A stretch of 64,000 bases of DNA, taken from positions 664,411 through 728,410 of the forward strand of contig NZ_JAGGPU010000006.1 in assembly GCF_018613605.1 (NCBI RefSeq). The letters run 5' to 3'. The DNA comes from Pedobacter sp. ISL-64. GTDB lineage: Bacteria > Bacteroidota > Bacteroidia > Sphingobacteriales > Sphingobacteriaceae. Below, one piece after another: positions 53,608-62,029 of the stretch (within the stretch, counting starts at the first letter, position 1; every line of letters starts with the position of its first letter). A program made the translations under genes and the position numbers. Below the pieces are notes generated by a model, which searched no databases, had not been told where the DNA came from, and saw nothing but the letters and a program-made list of their open reading frames with translations.

Positions 53608-55080
53608 TTAATACGCTCTTGCAAACAGTACCCTTTGGATAGATGGTTTTCCTGAATAAATACAAACGCCATCTTCTAATTTATTATCTAAAGGAATACA
53701 ACGAATGGTTGCTTTTGTTTCTTCTTTTATCTTTTGCTCAGTTTCTGGTGTTCCATCCCAATGCGCTGAAATAAAACCAGCTTTGGTATCTAACAATTCC
53801 TGAAACTCCTCGTAACTATTGGCTGCTGTAATATGCTCATCGCGATAAGCCAAAGCTTTGTTGAACATGCTTTGCTGAATATCTTCCAATAGTTTGATGA
53901 TGTAAATATCCAATCCTTCCTGAGGTACAGTTTGTTTCACCTTGGTATCTCTACGGGCAATTTCTACTGTTTTATTTTCTAAATCGCGACCACCAATAGC
54001 AATACGGATTGGCACACCTTTCAACTCATAATCAGCGAACTTAAATCCAGGGCGTTGTGTATCCCTGTCATCATATTTCACCGAAACGCCTAAACCTTTT
54101 AAACGCATGGTTAGTTCATTAACGTATGAAGAAATTCTCGCCAGATCCTCATCACCTTTATAAATCGGAACAATTACCACTTGTATTGGTGCTAATTTTG
54201 GTGGAATAATCAATCCAGAATCATCACTGTGTGCCATAATCAAAGCACCCATTAAACGTGTAGAAACACCCCATGAAGTAGCCCATACATAATCTAATTT
54301 TCCATCTTTACCAGTAAACTTAACATCAAAAGCTTTAGCAAAATTCTGGCCTAAAAAGTGAGATGTACCTGCTTGTAAAGCTTTACCATCCTGCATTAAG
54401 GCCTCAATACAATAAGTATCTAAAGCACCCGCAAAGCGTTCATTCGGCGATTTACGGCCTCTGATTACCGGAACTGCCAACCAATTTTCGGCAAAATCGG
54501 CGTAGATATGCAACATACGTTCTGTTTCCTCAATCGCCTCTTCTGCAGTAGCATGTGCGGTATGTCCTTCCTGCCACAAAAATTCGGCTGTACGCAGAAA
54601 TAACCTGGTACGCATTTCCCATCTTACCACATTCGCCCATTGATTGATTAATATTGGTAAATCACGGTACGATTGGATCCATCCTTTATAAGTATTCCAA
54701 ATAATGGTTTCGGATGTAGGGCGAACAATTAATTCCTCCTCTAACTTAGCTGTTTCATCTACAACAATATTTCCGTTACCGTCATTCTTTAACCGATAAT
54801 GCGTTACAACCGCACATTCTGTCGCAAAGCCCTCAACGTGAGAAGCTTCCTTAGAGAAAAATGACTTTGGAATGAATAATGGAAAATAGGCATTTTGATG
54901 GCCTGTATCCTTAAACATTTTATCTAAAACAGCCTGCATTTTTTCCCATATAGCATAGCCATTTGGCTTTATAACCATACAACCACGCACGGCAGAATGC
55001 TCTGCTAAATCTGCTTTTAATACTATATCATTATACCACTGGGAATAATCTGCTTCTCTACTTGTAATTTCTTTGCTCAT
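53608..55080 (-). CDS. proS: Prolyl-tRNA synthetase (short, archaeal/eukaryotic type)
   Basis: 490 residues from [20 protein letters not shown]. Class II motifs: [20 protein letters not shown] (motif 2 region with the following [20 protein letters not shown]), the [14 protein letters not shown] substrate loop and the [20 protein letters not shown] motif 3. The anticodon-binding domain follows ([20 protein letters not shown]). No bacterial-type editing insertion is present, typical of the short ProS of Bacteroidota. It charges tRNA-Pro in the cytoplasm. It is not linked to the tRNA-Pro genes 24 kb away. Confidence 0.95.
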   Translation of the reverse strand: MSKEITSREADYSQWYNDIVLKADLAEHSAVRGCMVIKPNGYAIWEKMQAVLDKMFKDTGHQNAYFPLFIPKSFFSKEASHVEGFATECAVVTHYRLKNDGNGNIVVDETAKLEEELIVRPTSETIIWNTYKGWIQSYRDLPILINQWANVVRWEMRTRLFLRTAEFLWQEGHTAHATAEEAIEETERMLHIYADFAENWLAVPVIRGRKSPNERFAGALDTYCIEALMQDGKALQAGTSHFLGQNFAKAFDVKFTGKDGKLDYVWATSWGVSTRLMGALIMAHSDDSGLIIPPKLAPIQVVIVPIYKGDEDLARISSYVNELTMRLKGLGVSVKYDDRDTQRPGFKFADYELKGVPIRIAIGGRDLENKTVEIARRDTKVKQTVPQEGLDIYIIKLLEDIQQSMFNKALAYRDEHITAANSYEEFQELLDTKAGFISAHWDGTPETEQKIKEETKATIRCIPLDNKLEDGVCIYSGKPSIQRVLFARAY

Positions 55081-55278
55081 CTTATGTATTTGGAACGTAA
55101 TTTGTATGTTAAAAAGTGTAAAATCCAACGGCAAATTTATAAATTTATGCCTACAAACGATTAACAAAATAATATCAATTATTTTATACCATTTTTTGAC
55201 TAAATAAATAGTTAATATTTTTTACTTTTGAAACTTGTTTATTAAATTCGTGAACACACACAACTAAGTATAAACACA

Positions 55279-56298
55279 ATGAAACCAATTAAATTTTTAC
55301 CCATTGTTATGATTGCCGCCGCAGGGTTGGTGGCATCATGCGCTACATCAAAACTGGCTCAAACTAAGCCAGCTGATGATGTTTATAATTCTGTGGCGAA
55401 AGCCAGGGAGGTTGAAACAGCACCTCAACCCCAGAACCGACAAGGCCAGCAATATCAGGCTCAGGGACAGGAAGAATATGATGAATATTACGGAACAAGT
55501 AATCCTTATTACGATATGGATTACTCATCTAGAATAAACCGTTTTTATAATGGTTACAGCTTTCAAGGTTACTACGACCCATATTTTGATAATTATTATT
55601 ACGGAAGCAGCTACGGAAACTCTAATTATTTAGGTTATGGCTTAGGTGGCTGGAGTAACGGCTATGGCTTAGGTGCATGGGGCGGTAATTTTGGCTATGG
55701 CTACGGCAGTATCTGGAGCAACCCATTTTATTATGGCAACTTTGGTTACGGTTACAACAATCCTTATGGTTGGAATTCTTGGGGACCTAACTCCTATTAC
55801 GATCGTTACGGTTGGGGCGGCGGTGGATACTACGGCGGAGGCTGGGGTATTGGCGGCGGATATTATGGTGGCGGTGTATATACCAATAGAGGTTATAACA
55901 GACCAAGACCTGGAAGTGATGATAGAGGAACGCCAAGATATGGAAACGGAAACGCTGGAAATGTGGGCAGACCGAGCAGATCTGGTGTTACAAATCCAAA
56001 TGGTGTAGGTTATGCTCCAAATATTAATGCTGGAAGACCAAGCAGAAACCAAGGTAATGGCAGCTATGCACAACCTCAGGGCTCGCAAGCTGGCAGACCT
56101 ACAAGGAATGATAATTATAGTCCTCAAGGTACACAAAGTAGCAGGCCTACCAGAAACGAAACCTATACTCCACCTACCAGAACCGAAAGCAGACCTAGTT
56201 ATTCACCACCACCATCAAATGGCGGCGGAAATAGTGGCGGTGGTTCAACCGGCGGCGGTGGTGGCGGTTCAAGACCATCAAGAGCAGGAAGAGGTTAA
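55279..56298 (+). CDS. Gly/Tyr/Asn-rich lipoprotein
   Basis: 339 residues. Lipoprotein signal IVMIAAAGLVASCATSK (lipobox ASC). The mature part is low-complexity: Y/G/N-rich (YNGYSFQGYYDPYFDNYYYG) to ~residue 210, then repeated GRPSRN/SRPTRNE motifs and a Gly-rich tail. Such proteins are extended surface or matrix components. The next gene, 20 bases downstream, encodes an outer-membrane barrel, so the two are probably co-expressed. No enzyme motif; function unknown. Confidence 0.7.
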   Translation: MKPIKFLPIVMIAAAGLVASCATSKLAQTKPADDVYNSVAKAREVETAPQPQNRQGQQYQAQGQEEYDEYYGTSNPYYDMDYSSRINRFYNGYSFQGYYDPYFDNYYYGSSYGNSNYLGYGLGGWSNGYGLGAWGGNFGYGYGSIWSNPFYYGNFGYGYNNPYGWNSWGPNSYYDRYGWGGGGYYGGGWGIGGGYYGGGVYTNRGYNRPRPGSDDRGTPRYGNGNAGNVGRPSRSGVTNPNGVGYAPNINAGRPSRNQGNGSYAQPQGSQAGRPTRNDNYSPQGTQSSRPTRNETYTPPTRTESRPSYSPPPSNGGGNSGGGSTGGGGGGSRPSRAGRG

Positions 56299-56318
56299 TT
56301 TAAATTTAAACACACAAC

Positions 56319-57845
56319 ATGAAAAAATATATTTTAGCTTCACTAGTAGCTACAGTAGCTGCTATGGGAACAACGTACGCCCAAAGTTACGCCCCTGATG
56401 CATTCCGCTTTTCTCAAACCAATTATGGTGGTTCTGCCCGCTTTAAGGGAATGGGCGGTGCACAAATCGGAGTTGGAGGTGATATTGGTTCAATTAACGC
56501 AAACCCTGCCGGATTGGGTTTATTTACCAAATCTGAGTTTAGTTTAACCCCTGAATTTAATTCTGTATCAAACAATAGCGCATACCTGGGCAATAATACC
56601 AAAGCTGATAAAAACCAGATTAATCTGAATAACATTGGCGTTGTATTTTACAGTCCGGCGGCAAGAATAAAGGGAGCTGATGTAAATAAAGGATTGGTAA
56701 GTACGGTATTCGGCTTAAGCTATACGAGAAATAACGATTTTTTAAATAACATTAACTATGGTGGTATTAACAAAAACAATTCAATCAGGAACTCCTATGC
56801 TGAACAAGCCAATAATTATGGGACTTCTAATAGTATAGCTGGTGATGCTTATAATAGCTATTTAATTAATAAAAATACACCAGCGTTTCCTAATCAATAT
56901 TCTGCAGAACCATCAGGCACTAACTTTAATCAAAATTGGGATGAAGCACGTTTAGGCTCTACCTCCGAATTTAATGTGGCTGGCGCGCTAAATTTTGGCA
57001 ACAAGGTATATATTGGTGCAACAGCGAGTTTTGTAAATGTTAAATATACCAGCGATGCCACATTTACCGAATCTGGCATTGTTAACTCATATAATGATGG
57101 TGACGCCATACCGACATATAACGGAAACGAAAATTACAACCTTACCCACTTTAGAAATCAGGAGACTAAAGGCGGTGGTTTTAATTTAAAACTAGGTGCT
57201 ATTTTCAGGCCGGTAAACGAATTAAGAATCGGTTTGAATTTTCAAACACCAACCTGGATGAATATTGAAGATAATACCAGCGAAACTTTACAGGCAACTA
57301 CTGCGGGTAATGCTTCAACAGCGCCAAACAAATCAAATAACCCCACCCAATACTATTCTTTCAGTTACAACTTACGTACACCGTTAAAAGCATCTGCAGG
57401 TATCAGCTATGTAATTGCTGGTACGGCATTAATCTCAGCTGATGTTGATTATGTAGATTATGCCTCTATGCGTTTTTCTGATTCTAACGGTTCTGATCTT
57501 TCAACAATCAATAGCAACAATGCTTTTATTAAAGAATCTTATAAAGAAGCAGTTAACTATAGGGTTGGTGCGGAAGTAAAAGTGACGAACGAGTTTAGCT
57601 TAAGAGCTGGTTACGGGGTAAATGGAAATGGTGTTAAAGGCGGCGACAATAAATTTTACCAGGGTCAGTATTATACTGGTGGAATTGGATACCGCATAGA
57701 TAACTATTATTTCGATTTAGCGTATCAGAACTACAAAACAAACTTTAGCTCTAGCCCCTACCTGTTAGATGATTATACTGAACCTGTTGCAGATGTTAAA
57801 AGCAATAGAAACAATGTATTCTTAACTTTTGGGGTAAGATTTTAA
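56319..57845 (+). CDS. Outer-membrane beta-barrel protein (FadL/OmpP1-like)
   Basis: 508 residues. Signal peptide ILASLVATVAAMGTTYAQ, then APDAFRFSQTNYGGSARFKG, MGGAQIGVGGDIGSINANPA and GLGLFTKSEFSLTPEF, which are typical N-terminal features of the FadL/OmpP1 type (NPAG motif). The remainder alternates aromatic and polar strands and ends VFLTFGVRF, a barrel-terminal phenylalanine. Role: hydrophobic solute passage or an unknown transport at the outer membrane. A partial copy of its 3' end lies at 60116-60309. Confidence 0.8.
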   Translation: MKKYILASLVATVAAMGTTYAQSYAPDAFRFSQTNYGGSARFKGMGGAQIGVGGDIGSINANPAGLGLFTKSEFSLTPEFNSVSNNSAYLGNNTKADKNQINLNNIGVVFYSPAARIKGADVNKGLVSTVFGLSYTRNNDFLNNINYGGINKNNSIRNSYAEQANNYGTSNSIAGDAYNSYLINKNTPAFPNQYSAEPSGTNFNQNWDEARLGSTSEFNVAGALNFGNKVYIGATASFVNVKYTSDATFTESGIVNSYNDGDAIPTYNGNENYNLTHFRNQETKGGGFNLKLGAIFRPVNELRIGLNFQTPTWMNIEDNTSETLQATTAGNASTAPNKSNNPTQYYSFSYNLRTPLKASAGISYVIAGTALISADVDYVDYASMRFSDSNGSDLSTINSNNAFIKESYKEAVNYRVGAEVKVTNEFSLRAGYGVNGNGVKGGDNKFYQGQYYTGGIGYRIDNYYFDLAYQNYKTNFSSSPYLLDDYTEPVADVKSNRNNVFLTFGVRF

Positions 57846-57858
57846 ATTTAGTTTCAAC

Positions 57859-57901
57859 AAAAAAAGGCCACAAAATTTAAAAATTTTGTGGCCTTTTTTT
57901 T
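57859..57901 (+). terminator. Strong terminator after the outer-membrane protein
   Basis: AAAGGCCACAAAATTT pairs with AAATTTTGTGGCCTTT with a long T-run. Confidence 0.85.
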
Positions 57902-58064
57902 GCCATAAATATCATAATCTTTTTTTTATGAATTACAGAAGACATACAACTATTAATATAATAAATTATACAAAATAATATGTTAAAAAATCATTAAATA
58001 AATAATTAAACATACATATTAGATTTTTTTAACTATCATTGTAGTTTAAAAACAAAAACCTAAT

Positions 58065-59690
58065 ATGAAACACAAAATCTATTATTTAGCGATTCTCGCG
58101 CTCCTATTCTCATGCAAGAAAGAAATTAAACAGGATTTTTTACTTCCATCATCTACCATAGTAGAAAGACAAGATTCAAAAACCATCTTTTCCAAAACTC
58201 TAGCAATTGCTTTAGAAAAAGAGCCAGCCTTAAGAACGTTTATCAAAAAAGAAGCACTAAAACAATTTGACATGGACAATGATGTTCTTTTTCAAATGGT
58301 GAAGGATAACGAAATAGCTTCTGGAAAAACATTTTATCAAGTATTATCACAGTACGCTAGCTCCAAGACTGAATTAGATAACGCTATTAAAAACCTTCCG
58401 ACACTAACCATAATGGTACCTGAAGTAATCAATTTTTCTATCGGTTCCTGGAATCCTGTTACAGAAATACCTAAAGTTGCAGTATCTCCTGAGAATAAAA
58501 ATTTTAAACAAATTAGTATTTATGATGAGAAAGGAGAAATAATCAATATACCTTCAGGATATCTCCCTGGATTTCCTGTCGTTGTAGTCAAAGAAAATGA
58601 ACGGGTAGCTGTTTCAGCCAGTGGAAATGCAAGAATGCTGGAAGATGGCCCAAAAACACTGGAATTCTTTTCTAAAGGTGAGTTAAAATATAACTTTGTA
58701 GATCAAGCCTTTGATGGAACAAATAATAATCTAACTCCACCCTCATCAATTAGCAGCAGTGGGTTGCCTTTAAACCTTAATTCAAAAATTAGCAGATCTG
58801 TATCTACCCAAGCAATCGGTTCACCACTTACAAACGTGTTTAATATCGACCAAAAAGTAGTTGATGCATATAATGTAAATTTAGATTGGCATAGAGATTA
58901 TATTTATTATGGATTAAATCCAAACGCAGGTATTGTGAAAGGTAAATTTAACAATCGGGTATCAGAATATATTGTATCAATTCGTATGGCAGATGGTAAT
59001 CTAGCTAAAATATCAGATGAGCCTAAAGATCCTAAAGACTTAAATAAATTTGTAACACCAAGGCCTCCAAGAAACGGAGATCCAGTAATCAAAGATTGGA
59101 CCGACGGTTTTTTTGAATTTAGGATAGCCATTTTAATAAATGCTAAAAATGGAGCAGGAACTCAATTGAATAAAAATATTTCAGCTGTTGGATCAGACCT
59201 TTATAACTTAATTACCAAACAAACGGGCAATCCCCGTAATCCAGTTTATGAAATTATTGGACTTGAACCTAAAGATTATTTCATAAATGAAAAATTGATT
59301 CCTTGGGATCTTGAGAATTACGGCGCAGCCTGGAAATTTATTGTAAGTGAATTTGATGATTCTGCGACCTCAAAAAAGACTTACAATGAAACTGCTAAAT
59401 TTATAACAAACTTTAATTATGAAGCTACTTTTGGTGAAGTAGTTAAAGTGGGGCTTAAAGCTGGTGCAACTCAAGAAACATCCTCTTCCAATACATTTGA
59501 GTATGTAACAACAACTGGCTCTGATGAATTAGGTGAAGGGATACTAGAATTTGGGTCACCTGTTATATTAAGAAAGGACACGAAGACTTACATTGGAAGA
59601 AATGGAAACACCGTCACCACAGAAGAATATGTAACTAATGAGGTGAGCTGTGGACAAATATTTTTATCGATAGAACCAAGGCAATTTTAA
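58065..59690 (+). CDS. Lipoprotein of unknown function
   Basis: 541 residues. Lipobox in LALLFSCKKEIKQD. The N-terminal ~100 residues are helical (TLAIALEKEPALRTFIKKEA, ASGKTFYQVLSQYASSKTE); the rest is beta-rich (FSIGSWNPVTEIPKVAVSPE, GYLPGFPVVVVKENERVAVS, GKFNNRVSEYIVSIRMADG). It resembles DUF3103-like exported proteins in layout, but I am not sure of the family. Preceded by an AT-rich 219-base gap and not clearly in an operon. Confidence 0.6.
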   Translation: MKHKIYYLAILALLFSCKKEIKQDFLLPSSTIVERQDSKTIFSKTLAIALEKEPALRTFIKKEALKQFDMDNDVLFQMVKDNEIASGKTFYQVLSQYASSKTELDNAIKNLPTLTIMVPEVINFSIGSWNPVTEIPKVAVSPENKNFKQISIYDEKGEIINIPSGYLPGFPVVVVKENERVAVSASGNARMLEDGPKTLEFFSKGELKYNFVDQAFDGTNNNLTPPSSISSSGLPLNLNSKISRSVSTQAIGSPLTNVFNIDQKVVDAYNVNLDWHRDYIYYGLNPNAGIVKGKFNNRVSEYIVSIRMADGNLAKISDEPKDPKDLNKFVTPRPPRNGDPVIKDWTDGFFEFRIAILINAKNGAGTQLNKNISAVGSDLYNLITKQTGNPRNPVYEIIGLEPKDYFINEKLIPWDLENYGAAWKFIVSEFDDSATSKKTYNETAKFITNFNYEATFGEVVKVGLKAGATQETSSSNTFEYVTTTGSDELGEGILEFGSPVILRKDTKTYIGRNGNTVTTEEYVTNEVSCGQIFLSIEPRQF

Positions 59691-59811
59691 TATTATAAAT
59701 TAAAGCTGAAGTTCAATTATTTAACAAATTAGATAATTGAACTTCTTATATACCCATAAGAATCAAGATTAAAAAGTTAGTATATATTTCATAACACACA
59801 AATAATAATTT

Positions 59812-60115
59812 TTATTTATTCCTAACCATAATCTCCTTCTCCCGATAAACCACTCCCCTATCCGTTACGCCTGTATAATAATTTTAAACGGCTCTGTTAA
59901 ATCGTCGGCATTAAAACTAAGGGTGTTTCACCGTTAACCAACACCTGACAATTCCAATAAACAGTCGCGAAATTGATGAGTTCATTTTTATTGGTAATAT
60001 CCAATACATAAAATTCTTTGAGAAGATTAACACCTTTTAAAAGGATGATATTGGGTTTGGATCCCTGATCAGTACATCCCTGATAAACAGTGGTGCCGCC
60101 TATACCATTCGCATA
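59812..60115 (-). pseudogene. Frameshifted C-terminal remnant of an exported protein
   Basis: On the minus strand, three frames in turn give IGGTTVYQGCTDQGSKPNII, ATVYWNCQVLVNGETPLVL, SFNADDLTEPFKIIIQA and then VTDRGVVYREKEIMVRNK followed by TAA (59812-59814). Together they look like the C-terminus of a large exported alpha-2-macroglobulin-like or plug-domain protein of Bacteroidota, broken by at least two frameshifts. It abuts the outer-membrane-protein remnant at 60116. Confidence 0.5.
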
Positions 60116-60309
60116 AGTTTTACCAGGGACAATACTATACTGGTGGAATTGGATACCGCATAGATAACTATTATTTCGATTTAGCGTATCAGAACTACAA
60201 AACAAACTTCAGTTCAAGTCCGTATTTATTAGATGATTACAGCGAGCCTGTTGCAGATGTTAAAAGCAATAGAAACAACGTATTCTTAACCTTTGGCGTA
60301 AGATTTTAA
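60116..60309 (+). pseudogene. Duplicated 3' end of the FadL/OmpP1-like gene
   Basis: The plus-strand frame YYTGGIGYRIDNYYFDLAYQ to FLTFGVRF and TAA (60307-60309) repeats the last ~60 residues of 56319-57845 at high nucleotide identity. The upstream part is missing. It is a recent partial duplication placed next to the minus-strand remnant. Confidence 0.8.
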
Positions 60310-60333
60310 GCGCTAAACATGAGCATATTTCAG

Positions 60334-60470
60334 AAAAGAGGGTGTATCATAAATATAAATTGTCATCCTGAGCTTGTCGAAGGACTTAGTTAAATACACT
60401 TTTATGTGTTTCGACGGGCTCAACATGACAAAATCTGCCGAGAAATTGTCTTTATGATACACCCTCTTTT
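60334..60470. mobile_element. 137-bp MITE-like element with perfect 20-bp terminal inverted repeats
   Basis: The left end AAAAGAGGGTGTATCATAAA is the exact reverse complement of the right end (60451-60470). The inside holds a second pair, GTCATCCTGAGCTTGTCGAA and a TTTCGACGGGCTCAACATGAC stretch, so the whole folds into a long hairpin. There is no coding capacity. It resembles a non-autonomous transposon that would use a transposase encoded elsewhere. Confidence 0.6.
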
Positions 60471-60510
60471 TTGGTCATTAATATTAATAACTTGTCTTAC
60501 ATAATTAAGA

Positions 60511-60548
60511 AGCGCCAGTTTTCAACTAGAGAACTGGCGCTTTTTTTT
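60511..60548. terminator. Terminator downstream of susD
   Basis: AGCGCCAGTTTTC pairs with GAACTGGCGCT and is followed on the plus strand by eight T; it can stop transcription from either side before the susD gene's 3' end at 60607. Confidence 0.7.
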
Positions 60549-60606
60549 ACAACAAAAAGGATACCCAATCGGATATCCTCAACATGATCAACTAACCAGC
60601 ACCTAT

Positions 60607-62004
60607 TTAATTAACATCCCACCATAACCTATCGGTAATTTTAGCCTTTTGTTGCGATTGTGGGTTTGCTGTAATTTCGGTATTTGGGTAAAGTACCCTT
60701 CTCGGAATTTCAGAGAGTGCATTTTTAACTTTAGTCAAAGCTGGGAATCCCGTACGGCGCCAATCTGTATAATTTTCAGCATTAAGAAAGTTTGCAACCG
60801 ACTTTTCTTCCATAATTAAACGTAGTGCATTTGTACTGCTGAGTGTTCCCCGCAAAGCAATGTAGGTATCCATATCAGTTGTGCTCACCCCCACCTTAGT
60901 CATGTGCTGTTTGATACCATCCTGATAAATAGGTTGCGCAGCTGCAAAACCAGATATCACCAACGTGGCTTCGGCTTTTATAAATAATGCCTCGGTATAA
61001 TTTACCAGATAATTATTGGCATTGGCACCCGCGTAAAAATCGGCAGGGATTGAGTAAGCCTCCAGACTTCCAATTTCGTCTAAACCGATCTGCCGGCCAG
61101 TATATAAACCGGTTTGTTTGGCAGGTTTAACCATTTTGCTTAATCTTGGATCGTTTCTGGTAGTAAAAGCATCAACAAAGGTGTTGGCAAGCACAAATGT
61201 GGTACCTGGTAGAAAATTTTGCTGCCATGGATTTTCTGCCCCTGCTGCACCACTGAAAGCAATTTTAGCATCATCATCATTGCTCTGCATACCATTAGTT
61301 AGTGCAGTCAAAGCCAGCTGTGCCTGTCCAGAAGCTGTATTTCCAGGTGCTTTACTCAGGTGCATGTAATAACGTGCTTTTAAAGTATAAGCCAATTTTC
61401 TCCACTTTGCCATATCGCCCGCATAAATGTAATCGTCGCTTCCGGGTTTAAGGCCGGCATTTTTTGCAATATCAGCTATTCCATCATCCAGTAAAGCTTG
61501 AATCTGAACATAAATCTGCTGCTGACTATCATACGCTGGAGTTGGCTGTGTTACCCCTAAAAAAGCCTGACTGTAAGGAAGATCACCCCAGGCATCTGTA
61601 GCATAACCCAAAGTATAAGCTGTAAGAATTTTAGAAATGGCACCGTAATTAAAATTGCCGTTGGCAACAGCTTTAACCTTTAATAAATTGAGGTTGTTTA
61701 ATGTTCTTACGTACACATTGTTCCAGTCGCCATCCATATCGACATTATACATCAGATAAGTACCGAAATTTGGTGCCACCTGGTTGAGTGCCATTACCTG
61801 CAAATATTGTTGCAACACCACACTTAAATTCCCGTCGCCCGATGCATTGATATTTTGCGAAATCAGCATTTGTATAGGTGGTAACATGAGCGATTCTTTA
61901 ACATCAATCGGTCTGTTTGGATCTTCATTTACATCCAGGTATTTTTTGCATCCGGCTACTGCGACCATAAGGGCAAAGCCTAAAATAAAATATATCTTTT
62001 TCAT
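60607..62004 (-). CDS. SusD/RagB-family nutrient-binding lipoprotein
   Basis: 465 residues with lipobox (MVAVAGCKKYLDVNEDPNRP). Family pattern: SLMLPPIQMLISQN, ILTAYTLGYATDAWGDLPYS, LAYTLKARYYMHLSKAPGN, NYTEALFIKAEATLVISGF and FLNAENYTDWRRTGFPALTK, the SusD_RagB type (the SusD-like_2 class). It is an outer-membrane surface lipoprotein covering the SusC channel. It follows the susC gene by 25 bases. No sigma/anti-sigma pair is seen here. Confidence 0.9.
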   Translation of the reverse strand: MKKIYFILGFALMVAVAGCKKYLDVNEDPNRPIDVKESLMLPPIQMLISQNINASGDGNLSVVLQQYLQVMALNQVAPNFGTYLMYNVDMDGDWNNVYVRTLNNLNLLKVKAVANGNFNYGAISKILTAYTLGYATDAWGDLPYSQAFLGVTQPTPAYDSQQQIYVQIQALLDDGIADIAKNAGLKPGSDDYIYAGDMAKWRKLAYTLKARYYMHLSKAPGNTASGQAQLALTALTNGMQSNDDDAKIAFSGAAGAENPWQQNFLPGTTFVLANTFVDAFTTRNDPRLSKMVKPAKQTGLYTGRQIGLDEIGSLEAYSIPADFYAGANANNYLVNYTEALFIKAEATLVISGFAAAQPIYQDGIKQHMTKVGVSTTDMDTYIALRGTLSSTNALRLIMEEKSVANFLNAENYTDWRRTGFPALTKVKNALSEIPRRVLYPNTEITANPQSQQKAKITDRLWWDVN

Positions 62005-62029
62005 GTTATTTCTTTCTAATTGTTAAGGG

